64,000 nt of DNA from G020354785 sp964521285 (GTDB lineage: Bacteria; Bacteroidota; Bacteroidia; Bacteroidales; UBA10428): contig CAZFQS010000017.1 of NCBI GenBank assembly GCA_964521285.1, forward strand, positions 1 to 64,000, written 5' to 3'. Under the pieces are notes generated by a model. That model was not told the DNA's origin and did not search any database. It worked only from the letters and a program-made list of their open reading frames with translations. Numbering within the stretch: position 1 is the stretch's first letter; each line of letters opens with the position of its first letter. A program made the position numbers and the translations under genes. This document shows positions 36,755-44,125 of this stretch, piece after piece.

Positions 36755-38229
36755 ACAATCGGCTTATGGGATTTAACTATTCTTTCGGCTACTATTTTTG
36801 CTGAGGCAAGGCAAAGAGGAATACCTCCTCCCGGATGAACACTTCCCCCTGCAAAATATAACCCTTTAAATCTACGTATAAAATTCGGATGACGAAAAAA
36901 AGCAGCCAGTTTATTATTTGAACTGTTCCCATATAATGCACCTTTATATGATCCGCTGTTTCTTTCAATAGCAGGCGGATCGGCATAATCTTCGTATTCA
37001 ATATATGATTCGATGTTTGTATCCAGTATATTATTAATCTTTAATATTATGTTTTTTCTTGCTTTTTCCACCAGCTTATCCCAGTCCTGTCCCGTATTAT
37101 TGGGAACATTAATCATTACAAACCAGTTTTCACATCCGGCAGGAGCATCAGCTGAAATGTATTTTGAACTGATATGAATATATACTGTGGGATCATCATA
37201 TATTAATTTCCTGGTGAAAATATAATCAAATTCAGTGTTATAATCTCTGGAAAACAATATGTTATGCACTTCCAGGTCCGGGTATTTATTTTTAATACCC
37301 CAGAAGAAAATAATTGCCGATGAGGATAATTCCTGTCTTAAAAGATATCCGGGAACCCTTTTTTCACTTAACAACTTATTATAGACTGAGAAAATATCAG
37401 CATCACTTATAACAATTTTACTTTTAAAGGTCTCACCACTTACTTTAACACCCTTAATGGTATTTTTTTCTGTAATAATCTCGTTTACCTGCCTGTTAAA
37501 ACTGAATTTTACTCCTTTGCTCAAAGCTGACTTATATAATATTTCAATAAGACCATACATGCCTTTTTCAGGTATATAAGCACCAAGATTATGCTCCAGG
37601 TGGGCAATAAGATTTAATGTAGCCGGGGCTTTATAGGGATTTGAACCGTTATATGTCGCATAACGGTTAAATAATTGTTCTACTCTTTTATCTGTAAACC
37701 ATTGTCTGTTTTTTTCGACCATGCTTTTAAAAGCATCAAGGGCATGAAAGTTGAGGAATACTTTTATTGCCGCCCATGAAAACATATTTTCAAAAGTTCT
37801 AAACGGACTAAAAATGAAAGTCTCCTTTGTCAGATCAAATAAGTACTTGCTTTTCCTTAAAAAGTTCAAAACGTTTTTTCTCTCCTCTCCAGTCTTTTTC
37901 TCAACTTCTGCAGCAAAATCAACCGGATTTTTATATGCATTTATTTTTGTCCCGTCGCCGTAAAAATATTTACAGATTATGTCAAGTTGTATAAACCTCA
38001 GCTTGTCTCCAATCTTAGCTGCAGCCAATAAATCATCTATTAATTCTGGCATTGTTAATAGTGAAGGGCCGGTATCAAATCTGTAACCTCCTATTTTCTT
38101 TTCGTATATCTTCCCGCCCGGACTGTCATTTTTTTCAAATACAATCACCTTATAACCCGAAGCTGAAAGTCTCAAGGCACAAGCTATTCCTGATAAGCCA
38201 GCGCCAATTATTATAACATCGTTATCCAT
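36751..38229 (-). CDS. CrtI-type carotenoid desaturase (CrtD-like, second copy)
   Basis: A FAD-dependent CrtI-family enzyme. The dinucleotide site IIIGAGLSGIACALRLSASGYKV occupies residues 5-27, followed by EKNDSPGGKI and GYRFDTGPSLLTMPEL. The C-terminal FAD contact is YFAGGSVHPGGGIPLCLASAK near residue 455. At 492 residues it is full length. It heads the minus-strand carotenoid operon and is divergent from the plus-strand crtI. The pair suggests a split of roles, one copy for phytoene desaturation and this one for a later step such as 3,4-desaturation after CruF hydration; which does which is an inference. Confidence 0.88.
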   Translation of the reverse strand: MDNDVIIIGAGLSGIACALRLSASGYKVIVFEKNDSPGGKIYEKKIGGYRFDTGPSLLTMPELIDDLLAAAKIGDKLRFIQLDIICKYFYGDGTKINAYKNPVDFAAEVEKKTGEERKNVLNFLRKSKYLFDLTKETFIFSPFRTFENMFSWAAIKVFLNFHALDAFKSMVEKNRQWFTDKRVEQLFNRYATYNGSNPYKAPATLNLIAHLEHNLGAYIPEKGMYGLIEILYKSALSKGVKFSFNRQVNEIITEKNTIKGVKVSGETFKSKIVISDADIFSVYNKLLSEKRVPGYLLRQELSSSAIIFFWGIKNKYPDLEVHNILFSRDYNTEFDYIFTRKLIYDDPTVYIHISSKYISADAPAGCENWFVMINVPNNTGQDWDKLVEKARKNIILKINNILDTNIESYIEYEDYADPPAIERNSGSYKGALYGNSSNNKLAAFFRHPNFIRRFKGLYFAGGSVHPGGGIPLCLASAKIVAERIVKSHKPIV

Positions 38230-38435
38230 AAATGAAGAAACCTTAATTAAATATTAATTGACAATATATAAAATTTCCAGATTTGCACTTTTTAAATAAA
38301 TCAGCTTTAAATTTATTTCAAATAATTTTATAACGTATTTTTATGTCTGAATAAAATTTACAGGGATCCTTATTTTATAACAGTAAGATATTTGTAAGTT
38401 ACTCAATATCAAAGTATAACACAATAAAATATAAA
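38230..38435. promoter_or_regulatory. Divergent promoter region of the two carotenoid operons
   Basis: The 206-nt AT-rich gap serves both operons. A perfect 8-bp inverted repeat AAATAAAT (38294-38301) and ATTTATTT (38311-38318) with a 9-nt spacer lies near its centre and is a candidate operator. No regulator gene is encoded in the cluster. Promoter boxes cannot be placed with confidence. Confidence 0.45.
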
Positions 38436-39920
38436 ATGGGTAAAAGTGTTCTGATAGTGGGAACCGGACTGGGAGGAATAGCAACTGCTTTAAGATTGGT
38501 GAAAAGAGGCTATAAAATCCGTATGGTCGAAAAGAATAAACAGGCAGGAGGCCGTTTGAATGAGCTTAATATTGACGGCTTCAGGTTTGATATGGGGCCT
38601 ACCTTTTTTAGCATGAGCTATGAGTTTGATGAATTGATAAAAGACTGTGATATAAAACTACCCTTTACCCTTAAGGAACTGGAGCCGCTGTATGCTGTTA
38701 ATTTTACCGGTAATAAAAAATCATATTATATATATAAAGATTTAAACAAATTATCAGAGCAGTTCAGTGACATTGAGCCCGGATTTAAAAACAATATTAA
38801 AAAGTACCTTGCTTCCACAGAAAAGTTTTATAAAAGCATTAACCAGCCTGTAATGCATTCCAATTTTAATTCAGCAGCGGACTTCCTTTTTAAATTAACC
38901 AAAGTACCGGTTATATTTGCTCCAAAACTTTTTTATAATATGTGGCAGGAAGTATGCAAGTATTTCAAATCCTATGAAGTAAGAACAATAATGTCGCTTG
39001 TTGCATTCTTTCTGGGCAGTTCACCCTTTGAAACAATGTCTGTGTACAATATTCTGAATTATACCAAGCTGGTGCATGACGGATATCATATTGTTGAAGG
39101 TGGCATGTACAGAATAGTTGAAAGTATGATAAAAATACTGGAAGACAAAGGAGTCAGAATTTCTTATAATACTGAAATTATTGATTATAAAGCAAAGAAC
39201 AATAAATTATCAGGATTTATTGCCCAGGATGGAAATATGTGGGAATCTGATATTTATGTTATTAATGCAGATGCTGCACTGTTCAGAAATAAAATATTCA
39301 AAAGAAATAAATATAATGATAAGAAACTGGCAGGGATGAAATGGTCAATGGCGCCATTTACCATTTACCTTGGGCTTAATACTAAAATCAGCAATATTTA
39401 CTTTCATCACTATTTTTTAGGAGATAACTTTGAAGAATATTCAAGGAAGGTTTTTAAAAATGCTATAAATCTTGAAAGGCCCTATTATTATGTTAATCTG
39501 CTGTCACATATAAATAAGAATTCGGCTCCTGAAGGTTGTGAAAGTCTTTTTATACTGTGTCCGGTTGCCGATCTCAGATTTAAAGCGCACTGGGACGATA
39601 AAGAAGAGATTGCAGATAATATAGTCACTGACCTCTCAAGACGCATTGACTTTGATATAAAATCAAAAACTATTGCAAAAGCCATACTTACACCCCTTGA
39701 CTGGCGAAATATGTTTAATTTGTATATGGGTAGCGGACTGGGACTGGCTCATAATTTTAAACAAATAGGAGCTTTTCGTCCGAAGAATTATGATGAAGTC
39801 TATGATAATACCTTTTATGTGGGCTCATCAACCATACCGGGGACTGGCTTACCAATGGCAATTATCAGTTCAAAACTTGTTTTCGAACGCATAATAAATA
39901 AATATGGACCTTTATCTTGA
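38436..39920 (+). CDS. crtI: Phytoene desaturase
   Basis: The CrtI-family FAD site VLIVGTGLGGIATALRLVKRGY begins at residue 5, then EKNKQAGGRLNEL and GFRFDMGPTFFSM. The C-terminal signature YVGSSTIPGTGLPMAIISSKL lies near residues 462-482. It introduces conjugated double bonds into phytoene at the membrane. The gene overlaps crtB by 17 nt, the usual pairing of the first two dedicated carotenoid steps, which is why I assign phytoene desaturation to this copy rather than to the minus-strand paralogue. Length 494 residues is normal. Confidence 0.92.
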   Translation: MGKSVLIVGTGLGGIATALRLVKRGYKIRMVEKNKQAGGRLNELNIDGFRFDMGPTFFSMSYEFDELIKDCDIKLPFTLKELEPLYAVNFTGNKKSYYIYKDLNKLSEQFSDIEPGFKNNIKKYLASTEKFYKSINQPVMHSNFNSAADFLFKLTKVPVIFAPKLFYNMWQEVCKYFKSYEVRTIMSLVAFFLGSSPFETMSVYNILNYTKLVHDGYHIVEGGMYRIVESMIKILEDKGVRISYNTEIIDYKAKNNKLSGFIAQDGNMWESDIYVINADAALFRNKIFKRNKYNDKKLAGMKWSMAPFTIYLGLNTKISNIYFHHYFLGDNFEEYSRKVFKNAINLERPYYYVNLLSHINKNSAPEGCESLFILCPVADLRFKAHWDDKEEIADNIVTDLSRRIDFDIKSKTIAKAILTPLDWRNMFNLYMGSGLGLAHNFKQIGAFRPKNYDEVYDNTFYVGSSTIPGTGLPMAIISSKLVFERIINKYGPLS

Positions 39921-40737
39921 AAATGCACTAAAGTGCAGCAAAATTACTGCTAACAATTACAGTACTTCGTTTTCTGCAGGTATAAGAGTATTAAATAGAA
40001 AATACAGAAACCAAATATATGCAATATACGGATTTGTAAGGTTTGCCGACGAGATTGTAGACAGCTTTTATGATTTTAACAGGCATGAATTATTTGAAAA
40101 TTTCAAAAAAGATACATACGAGGCTATAGATAAAAAAATCAGCAGCAATCCTATACTGCATAGTTTTCAATATGTGGTTAACGAATATGGTATAGAAAAA
40201 GAACTTGTAGATTCTTTTCTCACAAGCATGGAAATGGATCTGCATAAACATCATTATGATAAATCCCAGTTTAATAAATATGTTGCCGGTTCGGCTGAGG
40301 TGGTCGGATTAATGTGTCTGAAGGTATTTTATAAGGACAATGAAAAAGAATATAAAAACCTGAAATACTATGCACAGAAACTTGGAGATGCGTTTCAGAA
40401 AGTAAATTTTTTACGTGATATTAAAGAAGATTATAAAGACAGGGGCAGGGTATATTTCCCTGATATAGATTTTAACAATTTTACTTCACAGGATAAACAA
40501 AGGATTGAAAATGAAATACGTAACGATTTTAGTAATTCGATATCAGGGATAAAAAATCTTAGAAAGGAAGTCAGGTTCGGCGTTTACCTGGCCTACAACT
40601 ACTTCATGGCCCTTTTCAGAAAAATTGAAAAAACAAATGCAGAGGATCTGATACAAAAACGAATCAGGATAAACAACTTCAGAAAAACAATATTATTATT
40701 TAAATGTTTTATTAAACATAAACTGAATCTTATCTGA
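39904..40737 (+). CDS. crtB: Phytoene synthase
   Basis: Squalene/phytoene synthases join two geranylgeranyl diphosphates head to head. The first Asp-rich motif is DEIVD at residues 49-53. The second region is NFLRDIKEDYKDRGRVYFP (168-186), with D172 and D176 in the metal-binding positions. STSF near residue 20 and the neighbouring CYGFVR-like YGFVRFAD fit the family. It overlaps crtI by 17 nt and precedes ispH by 9 nt, so the three are one operon. Squalene or dehydrosqualene synthase activity is possible but the crtI link favours phytoene. Confidence 0.93.
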   Translation: MDLYLENALKCSKITANNYSTSFSAGIRVLNRKYRNQIYAIYGFVRFADEIVDSFYDFNRHELFENFKKDTYEAIDKKISSNPILHSFQYVVNEYGIEKELVDSFLTSMEMDLHKHHYDKSQFNKYVAGSAEVVGLMCLKVFYKDNEKEYKNLKYYAQKLGDAFQKVNFLRDIKEDYKDRGRVYFPDIDFNNFTSQDKQRIENEIRNDFSNSISGIKNLRKEVRFGVYLAYNYFMALFRKIEKTNAEDLIQKRIRINNFRKTILLFKCFIKHKLNLI

Positions 40738-40746
40738 AGTTTTGTT

Positions 40747-41598
40747 ATGAACAAGTTAAATCTTAAAATAGAAATAGATATAAATTCCGGCTTCTGCTTC
40801 GGAGTAACAAATGCAATTAACAAAGCCGAAAATATACTCCGGCAGAATCATGAACTGTTTTGCCTGGGTGAGCTTGTACATAATGAAGAAGAAATTAAAA
40901 GGCTTCAGTACCAGGGTTTGAAAATTATCCATAATGATGAATTGATAAATATTAAAAATACAAAGGTATTATTCAGGGCACATGGTGAACCTCCTGAAAG
41001 CTATAAACTGGCAAAAAAGAATAATAATGAAATTATTGATGCTTCATGTCCTACAATTTTAAAAATTCAAAAGCTGATAAAAGAAGCATATCAAAATAAT
41101 GAGAACATATTCATTTACGGTAAGCATAACCATCCCGAGATTATCGGTTTAACGGGCCAGGTTAATAATAAAGCAGTCGTATTTGAAGATATTAATGAAC
41201 TTAAATTAAGCAAATTACCTCCAAAGCTTACTCTTTTCAGCCAGACCACAAAAGATATTAATAGATTTTATGAAATTGTAGATTTCTTAAAACAGAAAGG
41301 GATAGATGTAAAAGTTCAGAATACTATTTGTAAAAAAGTTTATCACAGGCAAAAAGACTTAATGGACTTTGCAGAAAATCACGATAAAATAATACTTGTT
41401 GCCGGTAAGAACTCGTCTAACGGAAAAGTACTGTATAATGAATGCAAAAAGATCAATTCTCACAGCTATTTCATAAGTTCAGTAAAGGAAATTAAAAAAG
41501 CATGGTTTGAAAAAAATGATAGTGTCGGTATATGCGGTGCAACTTCAACACCTATGTGGTTAATGAAAAATGTAGGGAAATTCCTGAGTACATTCTAG
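40747..41598 (+). CDS. ispH: 4-Hydroxy-3-methylbut-2-enyl diphosphate reductase
   Basis: IspH is the last enzyme of the MEP isoprenoid pathway and uses a [4Fe-4S] cluster to make IPP and DMAPP. All three cluster cysteines are seen: C17 in GFCFGV, C101 in DASCPT and C195 in NTICKK. The catalytic Glu lies in HNHPEIIG (about E131), and SQTT and the STP motif near 267 are conserved. At 283 residues it is compact. Its place as the third gene of the crtI-crtB operon, 9 nt after crtB, is unusual and ties precursor supply to pigment synthesis. Whether a second ispH exists elsewhere cannot be seen here. Confidence 0.95.
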   Translation: MNKLNLKIEIDINSGFCFGVTNAINKAENILRQNHELFCLGELVHNEEEIKRLQYQGLKIIHNDELINIKNTKVLFRAHGEPPESYKLAKKNNNEIIDASCPTILKIQKLIKEAYQNNENIFIYGKHNHPEIIGLTGQVNNKAVVFEDINELKLSKLPPKLTLFSQTTKDINRFYEIVDFLKQKGIDVKVQNTICKKVYHRQKDLMDFAENHDKIILVAGKNSSNGKVLYNECKKINSHSYFISSVKEIKKAWFEKNDSVGICGATSTPMWLMKNVGKFLSTF

Positions 41599-41633
41599 CA
41601 ATATCATAATAACAATCTGTGTTTTGTTTATTA

Positions 41634-42401
41634 TTACCTGTCAAGCCACTCTTTAAAATCCCTGACTTTCTCCCTGCTTACAATTGCATCTTCATCAGGC
41701 GGGTTTTTAAGAATTATCTTCAAACGACTGTTTGAATAAGCGATAATATCCTTAACTGCATTTATATTAATAATAAACTTTCTGCTAATGCGGAAAAATA
41801 ATTGAGGATCAATAATTTTCTCTAACTGGTCCAAATAATAGTCTATTGCATAATTTTTTCCTTCCTCTGTACATATAAATGTGCTTTTTTCACAAATGAA
41901 GAAATAATCAATCTCATCTGCTGGTATTGATCTGATATGCACCCCCACCTTTATAACAAACCTGTTCTTGTGTTGATGAACCAGCTGACTAATTAATCTG
42001 TCATATATTTCATCATCCGGCCTAAATTCTTTCTTTGTTTTTGGTCCAAAATTTAACCTGAACTTTTCTATTGCGGCAGCCAGCTCCTTATAGTCTATGG
42101 GTTTAAGCAAATAGTCTACACTGTTTACTTTAAAAGCCCTGATTGTATATTCATCATAAGCAGTTGTAAAAATAACCGGACTTTTAACCTGTGTTTGTTC
42201 AAATATCTCAAAACTCAGTCCGTCAGCAAGCTGAATATCCATAAAAATCAAATCGGGGTGAGGATTGGAATTAAACCATTCAACACTCTTTTCAACAGAA
42301 TCAAGCACTTTTCTAACCTCTATACTGCTGTCATATTTGCTTATAAGCTCAATAAGCCTTTCAGCCGCCAGTTTTTCATCCTCTATTATTAATGTGATCA
42401 T
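41634..42401 (-). CDS. LytTR-family response regulator
   Basis: A receiver domain (residues 1-120) with the acidic pair at 8-9, phosphoacceptor D55 in LIFMDIQL and the conserved Lys in YLLKPIDY near 105 is followed by a LytTR DNA-binding domain (about 155-255, RIPADEIDYFFICEKSTFICTEEGK, FFRISRKFIININAV). It overlaps the kinase gene by 26 nt, so the two form one two-component pair. Its targets are unknown; the TonB receptor operon upstream is the nearest candidate. It converges with ispH, 35 nt apart. Confidence 0.93.
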   Translation of the reverse strand: MITLIIEDEKLAAERLIELISKYDSSIEVRKVLDSVEKSVEWFNSNPHPDLIFMDIQLADGLSFEIFEQTQVKSPVIFTTAYDEYTIRAFKVNSVDYLLKPIDYKELAAAIEKFRLNFGPKTKKEFRPDDEIYDRLISQLVHQHKNRFVIKVGVHIRSIPADEIDYFFICEKSTFICTEEGKNYAIDYYLDQLEKIIDPQLFFRISRKFIININAVKDIIAYSNSRLKIILKNPPDEDAIVSREKVRDFKEWLDR

Positions 42402-43446
42402 ATTTTGACGAATATATGAAAGGTACCTTAACTTTAAATTTTTTGTCCGATTCTTCTATAATTACAGGTTTGTTACTTAATACTTCATAGCGTGACTTAA
42501 TATTATTCAGCCCAATCTTTTCCTTGCTTTCTATTATTTTCTTCTTTTGTAAATTGTTCTCAACTACCAAAAAAGATTCTTCATTATATAACTCTATTGT
42601 CAACGGCTTATCATCAGATATTATATTGTGTTTAATTGCATTTTCTACTAATATCTGGACAGTAAGGGGAGCAACATAAAAGTCTCCGGCCTTTATTCTG
42701 TTTTTTATATCAAGATTGTCACCAAATCTGATTTTCTGCAAATACAAATACGAATCTATAAACTTTAACTCTGTTATAATATCAACTACCTCCTTATCTT
42801 TAAATTCCAGAACATATCTGTATACTTCCGAAAGCTGTTTAATAAACTTTTGGGCAACTTCCACGTTCTTTGATACCAGGGTAGATATAGTATTCAGGCT
42901 GTTGAACAGAAAATGGGGATTTACCTGGTTTTTTAAAGTTTCATATTGTGCTATAACACTTTCCCGCTTTAGTCTCTCTTCATTTTCTATGGATTTCTGC
43001 CAATAGTTCAGAATTCTATTAATATAGAAAACTGAAATAACTATGTAATCTGCTATAGCACTGAGTAATGCTATTGAAATTAAAATATGAATATGTTTAA
43101 TGATTGACAATTTAAGAATAAATTTATAGAATAAAGCAGGATATATAGTACATACAAGCAATCCGTATCCTAAATACAATATCATTGATTTTAAAAATGC
43201 TTTTTTAGGATTCTCAGACCATTCAAATTTTCTTCCTGTATATTTGCCGATGTATTCATTTCCTTTCCAGAATGAAATGCCTATTATTACTCCAAATGTT
43301 ATGTTAATGAGAAAAGTATGTCCTGATCTTAATAATCTTGATCCTACAAATGAATAAGATATTAAAAATGATATCAAAAAAACTACTATGAAACCTAATA
43401 TATGATTTATAATTTTTTTTCTATGTAAGATAATGACACTCTTCAT
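42376..43446 (-). CDS. LytS-like sensor histidine kinase
   Basis: Four hydrophobic helices span about residues 12-145 with short linkers and no large periplasmic domain, so the signal is probably sensed in or near the membrane. The His_kinase domain (PF06580 type) has the phosphoacceptor H178 in NQVNPHFLFNSLNTI and an HATPase region with ILVENAIKHNI near 265 and EKIGLNNIKSRYEVL near 315. Its partner is the LytTR regulator downstream. It starts 6 nt after the TPR gene, consistent with one operon including the TonB-dependent receptor. Confidence 0.92.
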   Translation of the reverse strand: MKSVIILHRKKIINHILGFIVVFLISFLISYSFVGSRLLRSGHTFLINITFGVIIGISFWKGNEYIGKYTGRKFEWSENPKKAFLKSMILYLGYGLLVCTIYPALFYKFILKLSIIKHIHILISIALLSAIADYIVISVFYINRILNYWQKSIENEERLKRESVIAQYETLKNQVNPHFLFNSLNTISTLVSKNVEVAQKFIKQLSEVYRYVLEFKDKEVVDIITELKFIDSYLYLQKIRFGDNLDIKNRIKAGDFYVAPLTVQILVENAIKHNIISDDKPLTIELYNEESFLVVENNLQKKKIIESKEKIGLNNIKSRYEVLSNKPVIIEESDKKFKVKVPFIYSSKYDHINNRG

Positions 43447-43452
43447 TATATA

Positions 43453-44097
43453 TCAATATAAGTTCTGGCATTTTTCCACTAATTGTAAATTGTAATCTTC
43501 ACCCCAGTTGGGAGAAATTGAGTCAGCCGGTATAAAGTTTTCATATTTCTCTTTTGCAGTTCTCAACAAAGGGCATGCTGCATCCAGTCCACCTCCATAA
43601 GCTTCAGGTGTATAGAATAAATTAGTTCCCAATAAATAATAGGGCCTGGGATTATTTTCATTCAGTTCTATTGCCTTTTCCAAAGACTGTGCTGCCTTTG
43701 GTGAATAGATCTGTCCCCTTGTCTGAGGATCAGCCATTATTCTCGCCTGGTATAATAATCCCTGTAATGTATACAATTCTGATTCATCCTGTATTAACTC
43801 CATTGCCATATCAATATTTTCCTGGGCAATATCAAGATATTCATCAATATTCCCGCTTCCCTGTTGTTTAAATCCAAGTATAACATAAATATAACCTGTG
43901 TAATAATAAGGAAGCCATTTATCTTTTTCAGCCTTTGCTATACGTTGAAAAATGTTGGCTATATTATTAAAATCCTCCAGTGATTTTATATTATTCATTG
44001 AATCAACAGCATCTTTCATGCTATTATAATAAAGGCTGTCCTGCCCGTAAATACTTAAAGATAAAAAAATAATCGTGTTTACTACTATTTTTTTCAT
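43453..44097 (-). CDS. Secreted TPR-like protein
   Basis: A signal peptide (residues 1-18, FLSLSIYGQ) precedes TPR-like helices from residue 35 to 170, with LEKAIELNENNPRPYYLLGTNLFYTPEAYGGGL near 130-163. The FYTPxxxGGGL segment matches the TPR protein at 33635-34417. The C-terminus has two cysteines (CPLL and EKC) that could pair. It lies between the TonB-dependent receptor (28 nt) and the sensor kinase (6 nt), so a periplasmic relay between receptor and kinase is conceivable but not shown. Confidence 0.7.
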   Translation of the reverse strand: MKKIVVNTIIFLSLSIYGQDSLYYNSMKDAVDSMNNIKSLEDFNNIANIFQRIAKAEKDKWLPYYYTGYIYVILGFKQQGSGNIDEYLDIAQENIDMAMELIQDESELYTLQGLLYQARIMADPQTRGQIYSPKAAQSLEKAIELNENNPRPYYLLGTNLFYTPEAYGGGLDAACPLLRTAKEKYENFIPADSISPNWGEDYNLQLVEKCQNLY

Positions 44098-44125
44098 GAT
44101 TCAAAATTTTAAAAAAGTTAATATT

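Noticed and set aside
38436..40737. The plus-strand crtI/crtB pair as dehydrosqualene (C30) enzymes of a staphyloxanthin-type route
   Set aside because: The glycosyltransferase and acyltransferase would fit, but the CruF-like hydratase points to C40 carotenoids; chain length cannot be settled by reading, so I kept the C40 assignment as more likely.
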